Source of the DNA: Gallionella straubiae
GTDB lineage: Bacteria > Pseudomonadota > Gammaproteobacteria > Burkholderiales > Gallionellaceae
Assembly (NCBI RefSeq): GCF_051257895.1
Contig: NZ_CP194331.1
Location: forward strand, 186,001-250,000
DNA length: 64,000 nucleotides
Reading direction: 5' to 3'
Shown: one piece after another, positions 24,607 through 33,354 of the stretch
Numbering within the stretch: position 1 is the first letter of the stretch
How the letters are laid out: each line of letters begins with the position of its first letter
Program-made: the position numbers and the translations under genes
The notes under the pieces: model-generated
Databases searched by the model: none
What the model was told of the DNA's origin: nothing
What the model saw: the letters and a program-made list of their open reading frames with translations, nothing else

Positions 24607-24656
24607 GATGCCCCCTGTGTGTCAGAAAGGCAAGAAATGCCCCTTGTAATGCCCCC
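24607..24656 (+). repeat. ATGCCCC(C/T) direct repeats, right end (putative integrase arm sites)
   Basis: Three copies, at 24608 (ATGCCCCC), 24637 (ATGCCCCT) and 24649 (ATGCCCCC), lie between the integrase start and the ssrA 3' end, in the same orientation as the two at 11198 and 11210. They also overlap the likely integrase promoter, which could let integrase repress its own gene. Confidence 0.45.
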
Positions 24657-24756
24657 AAAATTGCCGGACGCTGTGGCACGTATGGGGACGATATGGGACA
24701 AATGCGGAATGACTGGTGCGCGCCAGATAGCTTGGTTTTATTGATTTCTTGCGAAG

Positions 24757-24787
24757 AAAAAGCCCGGCTGGTAAGGCCGGGCTTTTG
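24757..24787 (-). terminator. Terminator of the tmRNA gene
   Basis: AGCCCGGC (24761-24768) pairs with GCCGGGCT (24776-24783). Read on the minus strand it is followed by a T run, directly behind the ssrA 3' end. If the island boundary is correct, this terminator is supplied by the island's end and replaces the chromosomal one now at 11098. Confidence 0.8.
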
Positions 24788-24794
24788 TTTGAAG

Positions 24795-25162
24795 TGGTGG
24801 AGGCGGGGGGAATTGAACCCCCGTCCGCAAGTCCTCTACAGATAGTTCTACATACTTAGCCAGGCTGTTTGATTTGATCCCGGACACGCCAACCGGCGGG
24901 CTGGTACGGGACGAGTCACCTTGAGTTTAATGTCCAGCAAAGTGACCCTGCTCGACACGATCCCATGTTAGGACCTCGCTCATCTCGGCCTTGCGGCTTT
25001 GAGCCTCCCCATGGGAGAGAAGGTGCGAGGTCTAGCTGACTAAGCAGCTAAAGCGTAGTTTTCGTCGTTTGCGACTAGTTTTTTCCAGCTGATTTACGAG
25101 GTGGCGGGTCCTCGGTATGCCCTACGCTGCTTTGCAACCCACGTCGAAGCCAGGTCGCCCCC
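24795..25162 (-). ncRNA. ssrA: tmRNA (ssrA), one-piece
   Basis: The 5' end GGGGGCGACCTGGCTTCGACG and the 3' end TTCAATTCCCCCCGCCTCCACCA pair as the acceptor stem (GGGGGCG with CGCCTCC), and CCA is encoded. The tag reading frame at 25043-25072 encodes ANDENYALAA, followed by TAG at 25040-25042. tmRNA rescues stalled ribosomes with SmpB and marks the product for proteolysis. The 3' end doubles as the right attachment site of the island at lower coordinates; the gene itself is intact. Total length is 368. Confidence 0.95.
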
Positions 25163-25206
25163 GGTTCGTTGTTCGTTTAAAGCGTGCCGAATTGTAGCAC
25201 GCTGTA

Positions 25207-25860
25207 TCAGAGGCCGAGGAAGCGGATTAGTTCCGTGGGGTGGTTGACGCTGCCCTGGGCGTTCCAGTTCTCGACCGAGGCGTCGGCTCCGACGTAGCCG
25301 TAGCCGGCGATGATGCCGGGCATGGCGGCGGCGTTGGCGGCCTGCATGTCGCGCAGGTCGTCGCCGAGGTAGAGGCAGTGGGCGGGGGCGGCGCCGGCCA
25401 GTGCGCAGGCGTGGAGCAGCGGCTCGGGGTGCGGCTTGGCGTGCGCGCAGGTGTCGCCGCTGACGAGGCAGGCGGCGCGCTCGGCATAGCCCAGCGCCTG
25501 CATCAGCGGATCGGTGTAGCGCTGCGGCTTGTTGGTGACGATGCCCCACTGGATGCCGCGCCGCTCCAGCTCGTTCACCAGCTCGGCCATGCCGGTGAAC
25601 AGGCGGGTGTGCACGCAGATGTTGCGCTCGTAGTAGCTGAGGAAGATGTCGCGCAGCGCATCGTAATCCGGCGCATCCGGCTCGATGCCGAAGCCGAGCC
25701 TGAGCAGGCCGCGCGAACCGTGCGAGGCCTGCGGGCGGATGGTCTCCAGCGGCAGTGGAGGAAGGTTGCGCGCGGTGCGGGTGTGGTTGAGCGCGGCGGC
25801 GAGGTCGGGCGCGGTGTCGGCGAAGGTGCCGTCGAGGTCGAACAGGACTGCTTTGATCAC
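25207..25860 (-). CDS. gph: Phosphoglycolate phosphatase
   Basis: A 217-residue HAD-family hydrolase with motif I FDLDGTFADTAPDLAAALN, a cap domain, motif II (VTNKP) and motifs III/IV (KPHPEPLL, LGDDLRDMQAANAA). It removes phosphate from 2-phosphoglycolate. The start is GTG 25860, with AAGGA upstream, 2 bases after the ubiG stop. The frame stays open far upstream, but that part is the out-of-frame shadow of ubiG. The ubiG-gph pair is a common beta/gamma-proteobacterial operon. The nucleophile and acid of DxDGT are present. Confidence 0.9.
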   Translation of the reverse strand: MIKAVLFDLDGTFADTAPDLAAALNHTRTARNLPPLPLETIRPQASHGSRGLLRLGFGIEPDAPDYDALRDIFLSYYERNICVHTRLFTGMAELVNELERRGIQWGIVTNKPQRYTDPLMQALGYAERAACLVSGDTCAHAKPHPEPLLHACALAGAAPAHCLYLGDDLRDMQAANAAAMPGIIAGYGYVGADASVENWNAQGSVNHPTELIRFLGL

Positions 25861-25862
25861 CG

Positions 25863-26558
25863 TCAATCCTTGCGGCAGGCGACCATGTAGTTCACGTCCG
25901 TATCGCTGCCCAATGAATAAATCTGGCTGAGCGGGTTGTAGCTCATGCCGATGAGGTCGGTCACATTCAGCCCCGCGTGGCGGCAGAATTGCGCGAGTTC
26001 GGAGGGCTTGAGGAACTTGTCGTAGTCGTGCGTGCCGCGCGGCAGCAGTTTGAGCACGTATTCCGCACCGACGATGGCGAACAGGTAGGACTTCGGGTTG
26101 CGGTTGAGTGTGGAGAAGAACACCCAGCCGCCCGGTTTGACCAGTTTCGCGCAGGCCGTGACCACGCTTTGCGGGTCGGGCACATGCTCGAGCATTTCCA
26201 GGCAGGTGACGACGTCGTAATGGCCGGGCTGCCCGGCCGCGAGGTCTTCCACGGCGATCTTGCGGTAGTCGACGCTGCGGCCGCTTTCCAGCAGGTGCAG
26301 CTTGGCGACCTGCAGCGATTTGTCGGCGAGGTCGATGCCGGTGACGTTCGCGTTCAATCCGGCCATGCTCTCCGACAGGATGCCGCCGCCGCAGCCGACG
26401 TCGAGCACGGTCTTCCCGGCCAGGCCGGCGTGGCGGTCGATGTAGCCGAGGCGCAGCGGGTTGATGTCGTGCAGCGGCTTGAATTCGCTGTTCGGGTCCC
26501 ACCACTTGTGGGCGAGTTGCGAGAATTTGTCGAGTTCGACGGGATCGGCGTTGGTCAT
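25863..26558 (-). CDS. ubiG: Ubiquinone biosynthesis O-methyltransferase UbiG
   Basis: A 231-residue SAM-dependent methyltransferase that performs both O-methylations in ubiquinone synthesis. The N-terminus has FSQLAHKWWDPNSEFKPLHDINPLR, typical of UbiG. The SAM motif is VLDVGCGGGILSE, followed by TGIDLADKSL and CLEMLEHVPDP. ATG 26558 gives the normal length (E. coli 240). It is upstream of gph in one operon and divergent from gyrA. Confidence 0.94.
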   Translation of the reverse strand: MTNADPVELDKFSQLAHKWWDPNSEFKPLHDINPLRLGYIDRHAGLAGKTVLDVGCGGGILSESMAGLNANVTGIDLADKSLQVAKLHLLESGRSVDYRKIAVEDLAAGQPGHYDVVTCLEMLEHVPDPQSVVTACAKLVKPGGWVFFSTLNRNPKSYLFAIVGAEYVLKLLPRGTHDYDKFLKPSELAQFCRHAGLNVTDLIGMSYNPLSQIYSLGSDTDVNYMVACRKD

Positions 26559-26712
26559 GGCATGGAACCTGATTGATGAGGGGCTGACTTTAACAAAACT
26601 TGCCGCTTCGGCCAAATGGTATCGCCATCCATGCGGGTGGCTCGGGGTGGTGCCGCTGTGCTAAAATGCGCGCTTTGTTATACGCCGATTGCCTTTAGGT
26701 CAGAGCATATTC

Positions 26713-29265
26713 ATGGAACAGAAATTCGCCAAAGAAACCCTGCCGGTCAGCCTTGAAGAGGAAATGCGCAAGTCCTACTTGGACTATGCGATGAGCGTCA
26801 TAGTCGGGCGCGCGCTGCCCGACGTGCGCGACGGCCTGAAGCCGGTGCACCGTCGCGTGCTGTTCGCGATGCACGAGCTTTCCAACGATTGGAACCGCGC
26901 CTATAAGAAGTCCGCGCGTATCGTCGGCGACGTAATCGGTAAGTACCACCCCCACGGCGATACGGCGGTGTACGACACCATCGTGCGCATGGCGCAGGAT
27001 TTCTCGCTGCGCTACACGCTGGTGGACGGGCAGGGCAACTTCGGCTCGGTGGACGGCGACAACGCGGCGGCGATGCGTTACACCGAAATCCGCATGGCGA
27101 AGATCGCCCACGAACTGCTCGCCGACCTGGACAAGGAAACCGTCGATTTCGGGCCGAACTACGACGGCTCCGAGCATGAGCCGCTGGTATTCCCGGCGCG
27201 CTTCCCCAATCTGCTGGTGAACGGTTCTTCCGGTATCGCGGTGGGCATGGCGACCAATATTCCGCCGCACAACCTCTCCGAAGTGGTGGACGCCTGCCTC
27301 GCGCTGCTGAAGAACCCGGACATGGACATTGAGCAGCTCATCGAATACGTGCCCGCACCCGACTTCCCGACGGCGGGCTTCATCTATGGCCTTGCCGGGG
27401 TGAAGGAAGGCTACCGCACCGGCCGCGGCCGCGTGGTGATGCGCGCGCGCACCCACTTCGAGGACATCGGCAAGGGCGAGCGCCAGGCCATCATCATCGA
27501 CGAGCTGCCCTACCAGGTGAACAAGGCCAACCTGCTGATGAAGATCGGCGAGATGGTGCGCGAGAAGACGCTGGAAGGCATCTCGGAAATCCGCGACGAA
27601 TCGGACAAGTCCGGCATGCGCGCGGTGATCGAGCTGAAGCGCGGCGAGAACGCCGACGTGATCCTGAACAAGCTGTACAAGGCGACCCAGATGCAGGACA
27701 GCTTCGGCATCAACATGGTCGCCATCGTGGACGGCCAGCCGAAGCTGTGCAACCTCAAGGATGTGATCGAGGCGTTCCTGCGCCACCGCCGCGAAGTTGT
27801 CACGCGCCGCACCATCTTCGAACTGCGCAAGGCGCGTGAGCGCGGCCATATCCTCGAAGGCCTTGCGGTGGCGCTGTCCAACGTGGACGAGATCATCGCA
27901 CTGATCAAGGCAGCGCCGACGCCCGCCGACGCCAAGCGCGAGCTCATGGGTCGCGCCTGGCGCTCCTCTCTGGTCGAGGATATGCTATCCCGCGTCAGCG
28001 ACGCATCGCGCCCCGAAGACCTCGCGCCCGAGTTTGGTTTGCGGGGCGAGGGCAAGGCGCGCGGCTACCACCTTTCCGATGCGCAGGCGCAGGCGATCCT
28101 GGAGTTGCGCCTGCAACGCCTGACCGGACTGGAGCAGGACAAGATCGTCGGCGAATACCGCGAGGTGATGGACAAGATCGCCGACCTGCTGGACATCCTC
28201 GCCAAGCCGGAGCGCGTCACCACCATCATCGGCGACGAACTGACCGCGGTGAAGGCGCAGTTCGGCGACAAGCGCCGCAGCGAGATCATCACGCACACGC
28301 AAGAGATGAGCATGGAAGACCTGATCGCGCCGGAAGACGTGGTGGTCACCTTGTCGCACGGCGGCTACATGAAGGCGCAGAAGCTGGACGAATACCGTGC
28401 GCAGAAGCGTGGCGGGCGCGGCAAGCAGGCGACGGCGACCAAGGAAGACGATTTCATCGACAACCTGTTCATCGCCAACACCCACGACTACATCCTGTGC
28501 TTCTCCAACCGCGGCCGCGCCTACTGGCTGAAAGTCTACGAAGTGCCGCAGGGCAGCCGCATCTCGCGTGGCAAGCCCATCGTGAACCTGCTGCCGCTGG
28601 CCGAGGGCGAGAAGATCAATGCCGTGCTGCCGGTGAAGGAGTTCAGCGAGAATAAATTCGTATTCTTCGCCACCGCCGACGGCACCGTGAAGAAGACCGC
28701 GCTGTCGCAGTTCGCCAACCCGCGCAAGGCCGGCATCATCGCCATCGCGCTCGATGAGGGCGATTTCCTGATCGGCGTGGCGCTGACCGACGGAAAACAC
28801 GACGTGATGCTGTTCTCCGACGAGGGCAAGGCGGTGCGCTTCGACGAGAACGACGTGCGTGCGCTGGGCCGCGACACGCGCGGCGTGCGCGGCATGAACC
28901 TGGCCAAGGGCGGCAAGGTGATCTCGCTGCTGGTGGCCGAGAACGAGGAACAGAGCGTGCTGACCGCGACCGAGAACGGCTACGGCAAGCGCACGCCTAT
29001 CGCGGAATACACCCGCCACGGGCGCGGCACGCAGGGCATGATCGCGATCCAGACCACGGCGCGCAACGGCAAGGTGGTCGCGGCAACGCTGGTGAACGCA
29101 GACGACGAGATCATGCTGATCGGCACCAACGGCGTGCTGATCCGCACCCGCGTCAAGGAAATCCGCGAGATGGGGCGCTCCACGCAGGGCGTCACGCTGA
29201 TGAACGTGGAAGAGGGCGAGAAGCTGGCCGGCCTGAGCCGCATCGCGGAGCCGGAAGAAGAATAA
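26713..29265 (+). CDS. gyrA: DNA gyrase subunit A
   Basis: An 850-residue gyrase A subunit. The winged-helix/tower region holds the catalytic Tyr in AAAMRYTEIRM. The quinolone-resistance region reads HPHGDTAVYDTIVRMAQDF, so the position equivalent to E. coli Ser83 is Thr and Asp87 is kept. The C-terminal beta-pinwheel has the GyrA box with QKRGGRGKQ. Start ATG 26713 gives MEQKFAKETLPVSLEEEMRKS. The gene is complete and leads the serC-pheA-hisC-aroF-tyrA cluster, with 0 bases to serC. Confidence 0.97.
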   Translation: MEQKFAKETLPVSLEEEMRKSYLDYAMSVIVGRALPDVRDGLKPVHRRVLFAMHELSNDWNRAYKKSARIVGDVIGKYHPHGDTAVYDTIVRMAQDFSLRYTLVDGQGNFGSVDGDNAAAMRYTEIRMAKIAHELLADLDKETVDFGPNYDGSEHEPLVFPARFPNLLVNGSSGIAVGMATNIPPHNLSEVVDACLALLKNPDMDIEQLIEYVPAPDFPTAGFIYGLAGVKEGYRTGRGRVVMRARTHFEDIGKGERQAIIIDELPYQVNKANLLMKIGEMVREKTLEGISEIRDESDKSGMRAVIELKRGENADVILNKLYKATQMQDSFGINMVAIVDGQPKLCNLKDVIEAFLRHRREVVTRRTIFELRKARERGHILEGLAVALSNVDEIIALIKAAPTPADAKRELMGRAWRSSLVEDMLSRVSDASRPEDLAPEFGLRGEGKARGYHLSDAQAQAILELRLQRLTGLEQDKIVGEYREVMDKIADLLDILAKPERVTTIIGDELTAVKAQFGDKRRSEIITHTQEMSMEDLIAPEDVVVTLSHGGYMKAQKLDEYRAQKRGGRGKQATATKEDDFIDNLFIANTHDYILCFSNRGRAYWLKVYEVPQGSRISRGKPIVNLLPLAEGEKINAVLPVKEFSENKFVFFATADGTVKKTALSQFANPRKAGIIAIALDEGDFLIGVALTDGKHDVMLFSDEGKAVRFDENDVRALGRDTRGVRGMNLAKGGKVISLLVAENEEQSVLTATENGYGKRTPIAEYTRHGRGTQGMIAIQTTARNGKVVAATLVNADDEIMLIGTNGVLIRTRVKEIREMGRSTQGVTLMNVEEGEKLAGLSRIAEPEEE

Positions 29266-30348
29266 ATGACGATCTACAACTTCAGCGCAGGCCCGGCCGT
29301 GTTGCCGAAAGAAGTGTTGCTGCAGGCGCAGGCGGAATTGCCCGACTGGCGCGGCAGCGGCATGTCGGTGATGGAGATGTCGCACCGCGGCAAGGAGTAC
29401 ATGGGCATCCACGCGCAGGCCGTGGCCGATCTGCGCGAGCTGATGGGCATTCCCGCCAACTACAAGGTGCTGTTCCTGCAGGGTGGCGGGCATCTGCAGT
29501 TCTCGATGGTCCCGCTGAACCTGTTGCGTGGCAATGCTTCCGCCGATTACGTCAACACCGGCGAATGGTCGAAGAAGGCCATCGGCGAGGCGCAGAAGTT
29601 CGGCAAGGTGAACATCGCGGCGAGCAATGCCGACAAAAACTGCACCTATGTTCCGGCCTTCGACACCTGGCAGCGCGACCCCAACGCAGCCTACCTGCAC
29701 TATTGCCCGAACGAGACCATCGGCGGCGTGGAATTCAACTGGGTGCCCGACACCGGGGACGTGCCGCTGGTGGCGGACATGTCGTCCAACATCCTGTCGC
29801 GCCCCTGTGACGTGTCGAAGTTCGGATTGATCTATGCCGGCGCACAGAAGAATATCGGCCCGGCGGGGCTTGCCGTGGTGATCGTGCGCGAAGATTTGCT
29901 CGGGCAGGCCGCACCGGGCACGCCGACCATGCTGGACTACAAGATCCACGCCGATGCCGATTCGATGTACAACACGCCGCCGACCTACGGCATCTACATC
30001 GCCGGCCTGGTGTTCCAGTGGCTGAAGAAGAACGGTGGCGTCGCCGCGATGGAGCAGGTCAACATCGCCAAGGCCAAACTGCTGTATGCCGCAATCGACA
30101 CGAGCAACGGCTTCTACAACTGCCCAGTGGCGAAGAGTGACAGGTCGCGCATGAACGTGCCGTTCACCCTGAAGGACACGAGCCTCGACGGCGAATTCCT
30201 CAAGCAGGCCGAGGCGCGCGGGCTGCTCCAACTCAAGGGGCATCGCTCGGTGGGCGGGATGCGCGCTTCGATCTACAACGCCATGCCGCTTGCGGGCGTG
30301 CAGGCGCTGGTGGATTTCATGAACGACTTTGCCAGGCAACGCGGTTAG
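29266..30348 (+). CDS. serC: Phosphoserine aminotransferase
   Basis: A 360-residue PLP enzyme of class V that makes phosphoserine from 3-phosphohydroxypyruvate (and serves vitamin B6 synthesis). The start IYNFSAGPAVLPKEVL, the binding loop QGGGHLQFSMVPLNLL and the PLP lysine in IYAGAQKNIGPAGL are all present, and the C-terminus GHRSVGGMRASIYNAMPL is typical. The ATG directly follows the gyrA stop; no independent promoter is visible, so it is read with gyrA or from within it. Length is normal. Confidence 0.97.
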   Translation: MTIYNFSAGPAVLPKEVLLQAQAELPDWRGSGMSVMEMSHRGKEYMGIHAQAVADLRELMGIPANYKVLFLQGGGHLQFSMVPLNLLRGNASADYVNTGEWSKKAIGEAQKFGKVNIAASNADKNCTYVPAFDTWQRDPNAAYLHYCPNETIGGVEFNWVPDTGDVPLVADMSSNILSRPCDVSKFGLIYAGAQKNIGPAGLAVVIVREDLLGQAAPGTPTMLDYKIHADADSMYNTPPTYGIYIAGLVFQWLKKNGGVAAMEQVNIAKAKLLYAAIDTSNGFYNCPVAKSDRSRMNVPFTLKDTSLDGEFLKQAEARGLLQLKGHRSVGGMRASIYNAMPLAGVQALVDFMNDFARQRG

Positions 30349-30367
30349 GCCTTAGACAGGGACAAGC

Positions 30368-31432
30368 ATGAGCGAGAAACTGAAACAGCTCCGCGAACAG
30401 ATCGACCGCCTGGACGACGAGATGCTGACGCTCGTCAATCGGCGTGCCACGCTGGCGCAGCAGATCGGCCACCTCAAGGAAAACGGCGTGGTGCTGCGCC
30501 CTGAGCGCGAGGCGCAGATCTTGCAGCGCCTGCAGGGCAGCAACCAGGGGCCGCTGAGCAATGCCGCGGTGGCGCAGCTGTTCACCGAAGTGATGTCGCA
30601 GTGCCGCGCGCTGGAGGCGCCGCTCACGGTGGCCTACCTCGGGCCGGAGGGGACGTTCACCGAGGCGGCGGCGCTGAAGCGCTTCGGCAGCGCGATACAG
30701 AAATTGCCCTGCGCGACCATCGACGACGTGTTCCATGCGGCGGAAAGCGACGCGGCGCATTACGGCGTGATTCCGGTGGAGAATTCCACCGAGGGCGCGG
30801 TGGGGCGCACGCTGGATCTGTTGATGCACAGCCCGCTGCAGATATGCGGCGAGGTGATGCTCGCGATCCACCAGTGCCTGCTGTCGCAGCATTGCGAACT
30901 TGGCGAGATCAGGACCGTGTACTCGCATTCGCAGTCGTTCGGGCAGTGCCAGAACTGGCTGAACCAGCATTTGGCCGGTGCAGTGCTGGTGCATGTTTCC
31001 AGCAACGCCGAGGCCGCGCGGCTGGCCGCAGAGAACCCGCACAGCGCGGCCATAGCCGGCAGCCAGGCGGCGGAGCTGTTCGGCCTGAACCTTTGCGTGA
31101 AAAATATCGAAGACGACGCCAAGAACACCACGCGCTTCCTGGTGCTGGGCAATCAGCAGGTCGCGCCTAGCGGCAACGACAAGACCTCAGTGGTGTTGTC
31201 CGCCGCAAACCGCCCCGGCGCGGTGCACGACCTGCTGGTTCCGCTGGCGAAGCACGGTGTTTCGATGACCAAGTTCGAGTCGCGCCCGGCGCGTTCCGGA
31301 TTGTGGGAATACGTGTTCTACATGGACGTCGAGGGGCATCAAAGCGATGCCAAAGTAGCCGCCGCGCTGACCGAACTCAAGCAAGTCGCCGCATTCATTA
31401 AAATTTTAGGGTCATACCCTGTTGCCGTGTAG
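30368..31432 (+). CDS. pheA: Bifunctional chorismate mutase / prephenate dehydratase
   Basis: A 354-residue P-protein for phenylalanine synthesis. Residues 1-90 are the AroQ chorismate mutase (LREQIDRLDDEMLTLVNRRATLAQQIG). Residues 95-275 are prephenate dehydratase (YLGPEGTFTEAAA, VENSTEGAV, NTTRFLVLG). The C-terminal ACT domain (KTSVVLSAANRPGAV... with the phenylalanine-binding ESRP) mediates feedback inhibition. It follows serC by 19 bases. Confidence 0.96.
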   Translation: MSEKLKQLREQIDRLDDEMLTLVNRRATLAQQIGHLKENGVVLRPEREAQILQRLQGSNQGPLSNAAVAQLFTEVMSQCRALEAPLTVAYLGPEGTFTEAAALKRFGSAIQKLPCATIDDVFHAAESDAAHYGVIPVENSTEGAVGRTLDLLMHSPLQICGEVMLAIHQCLLSQHCELGEIRTVYSHSQSFGQCQNWLNQHLAGAVLVHVSSNAEAARLAAENPHSAAIAGSQAAELFGLNLCVKNIEDDAKNTTRFLVLGNQQVAPSGNDKTSVVLSAANRPGAVHDLLVPLAKHGVSMTKFESRPARSGLWEYVFYMDVEGHQSDAKVAAALTELKQVAAFIKILGSYPVAV

Positions 31433-31454
31433 ACGGCTGTTTTGGAGTAAGTGC

Positions 31455-32231
31455 ATGGCAATGCCGCAACTGTGTTGGGATATCGAGTTCCTGAAAAACA
31501 ATCCGACGCTGAAAGATGAAAACTACGGCATCCCCGCCGAGGTGAAACATACCGACTATCCGTTGCGCCTCGTGCGTTACTGGTTCATGTACCACTTCCT
31601 GCGCGAAGACGCGGCGAAGAAGGGCGCGCTGGACGTGTGCGAGATCGGCGTGGACTCCGGGCAGATGCTCAGCTTCATGCATGCCGCCGCGCAGCATGGC
31701 GGCGAAAAAGTGCCGCTGGCGAACTGGGACGCGGTGGATGCGCTGATCCAGCGCGATAAGCTGGAACGCGCCGGCTACAACCATTTCCATGAGGTCGACC
31801 TGGAGAGTCCGGAGTTCAGGCTGGAGGAGGGGAGGCAGTACGACGCGATGATCCTGCTGCATGTGCTGGAGCACCTGTTCAAGCCGGAAGAGCTGATTGC
31901 GAAGATCGTGCCGCACCTCAAGCCGGGCGGCATGCTGATCGGCGGCTTTCCCTCCACGCCGGACCCCATGATGCAGTCGCGCGAGGACAAGATACGCCCC
32001 AAGGCGATGAAATACGGGCATGTCAGCGTGTTCTCGCCGCAGCGCGTGCGTGACATGGCGGCGGCGAACGGGCTGGAGGTGGAATTCCTGAGCGGTGCGT
32101 TCTTCATGCGCAAGAAGGGGTTCTTCCTCGAGAACTGCAAGTGGTGGCTGCGCTTCAACCTCTGGTTCGGCGCACTGTTCCCCGGCTGGCCGGGTGAGAC
32201 CTACTGGATTTTGCGTAAGCCTGCCAAGTAA
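31455..32231 (+). CDS. Class I SAM-dependent methyltransferase
   Basis: A 258-residue protein with a methyltransferase core: DVCEIGVDSGQMLSFMH (motif I), a D-x-x-E region, YDAMILLHVLEHLFKPEELIAKIVPHLKPGGMLIGGFPS (motifs II/III). GGAG precedes ATG 31455. It sits between pheA and hisC, where aromatic clusters do not usually hold a methyltransferase, and the tight spacing (22 and 16 bases) implies co-transcription. The C-terminal aromatic stretch (WWLRFNLWFGALFPGWPG) may contact membrane. The substrate is unknown; it resembles methyltransferases of surface sugar or lipid modification. Confidence 0.75.
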   Translation: MAMPQLCWDIEFLKNNPTLKDENYGIPAEVKHTDYPLRLVRYWFMYHFLREDAAKKGALDVCEIGVDSGQMLSFMHAAAQHGGEKVPLANWDAVDALIQRDKLERAGYNHFHEVDLESPEFRLEEGRQYDAMILLHVLEHLFKPEELIAKIVPHLKPGGMLIGGFPSTPDPMMQSREDKIRPKAMKYGHVSVFSPQRVRDMAAANGLEVEFLSGAFFMRKKGFFLENCKWWLRFNLWFGALFPGWPGETYWILRKPAK

Positions 32232-32247
32232 CTTTTAAGATTTCGAG

Positions 32248-33354
32248 ATGATGGATTACACACAACTGGCCCCGGCCTACATCCGCGCCATCGCGCCCTA
32301 CCAGCCCGGCAAGCCGATCTCCGAGCTGGAGCGCGAGCTGGGCATCAGCGGCATCGTCAAGCTGGCCTCCAACGAGAACCCGCTGGGCTGCAGCCCGCAG
32401 GCCATGGCGGCGATGCAGGAGGCGCTCAAGACTATAGCGCTGTACCCGGACGGCAACGGCTTCGAACTGAAGGACGCGCTGTCCAAGCGCTACGGCGTCG
32501 AGCACGCGCGCATCGTGCTGGGCAACGGTTCCAACGACATGCTGGAGCTGGCTGCGCGCGCCTTCCTCACGGTGGGCGACAAGGCGGTGTATTCGGACCA
32601 TGCCTTCGCGGTGTACCCGCTGGCGACGCAGGCGGTGGGCGCGACCGGCATCAGCGTGCCCGCGATCGATTATGGTCATGACCTGAAAGCGATGCTCAAG
32701 GTAGCGGTCGAACACAAGGCCAAGCTGGTGTTCGTCGCCAACCCGAACAACCCGACCGGTACCTTTCTGAACGCAGCGTCGCTGCTGGATTTTCTGCGCG
32801 CATTGCCCGCGAATATCCTGGTGGTGCTCGACGAGGCGTATAACGAATACTTGCCCGAAGAGAACCGCTACGATTCGGTTGCCTGGCTGAAGGAATTCCC
32901 CAATCTCATCGTCTCGCGCACCTTCTCCAAGGCCTACGGCCTGGCCGGTCTGCGCGTGGGCTATGCCTTCGCCAACGCACAGGTGGCCGACATGATGAAC
33001 CGCGTGCGCCAGCCGTTCAACGTCAATAGCGTGGCGCAGGCCGCCGCCGTGGCGGCGCTGCAGGACGAGGATTTCGTGCGGCGCACCAACGAGCTCAACC
33101 GGTGCGGCATGGAACAGATCACGCAAGGGTTGCGCAAGCTGGGGCTGGAATTCATTCCGTCGTATGGCAACTTTATCAGCTTCAGGATCGGCGACGGAAT
33201 GAAGATGTACCGCCGCCTGCTGGAACTCGGCGTGATCGTGCGGCCCGTGGCCGGCTACGGCATGCCGGATTACCTGCGCGTGAGCATAGGCACTGAAAAC
33301 GAAAACGAAAAATTTTTATCTGTATTGGCGCAAGCCTTGGGAGAGACAGCGTGA
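32248..33354 (+). CDS. hisC: Histidinol-phosphate aminotransferase
   Basis: A 368-residue class I/II PLP aminotransferase. The substrate loop KLASNENPLGCSP, FVANPNNPTGT, LDEAYNEY and the PLP lysine in SRTFSKAYGLAGLRVGYA are clear. HisC acts in histidine synthesis. Paralogues inside aromatic clusters such as this one may also transaminate prephenate or aromatic keto acids; the sequence does not decide. The 3' end overlaps aroF by 4 bases. Confidence 0.92.
   Translation: MMDYTQLAPAYIRAIAPYQPGKPISELERELGISGIVKLASNENPLGCSPQAMAAMQEALKTIALYPDGNGFELKDALSKRYGVEHARIVLGNGSNDMLELAARAFLTVGDKAVYSDHAFAVYPLATQAVGATGISVPAIDYGHDLKAMLKVAVEHKAKLVFVANPNNPTGTFLNAASLLDFLRALPANILVVLDEAYNEYLPEENRYDSVAWLKEFPNLIVSRTFSKAYGLAGLRVGYAFANAQVADMMNRVRQPFNVNSVAQAAAVAALQDEDFVRRTNELNRCGMEQITQGLRKLGLEFIPSYGNFISFRIGDGMKMYRRLLELGVIVRPVAGYGMPDYLRVSIGTENENEKFLSVLAQALGETA

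Noticed and set aside
25207..26505. 432-codon version of the gph frame
   Set aside because: Only the last 217 codons are phosphatase; the upstream part is an Arg/Pro-rich out-of-frame reading of ubiG.
26944..27002. Thr at the GyrA Ser83 position as quinolone resistance
   Set aside because: Thr is the normal residue in many bacteria, so it says nothing about selection.
26695..27849. 384-codon minus-strand frame
   Set aside because: Antisense shadow of gyrA with repetitive His/Val/Asp composition.
27985..30339. 784-codon open frame on the minus strand
   Set aside because: It lies entirely opposite gyrA and serC, is rich in His/Arg/Ala/Val as expected from the reverse of GC-rich coding DNA, and has no recognisable motif.
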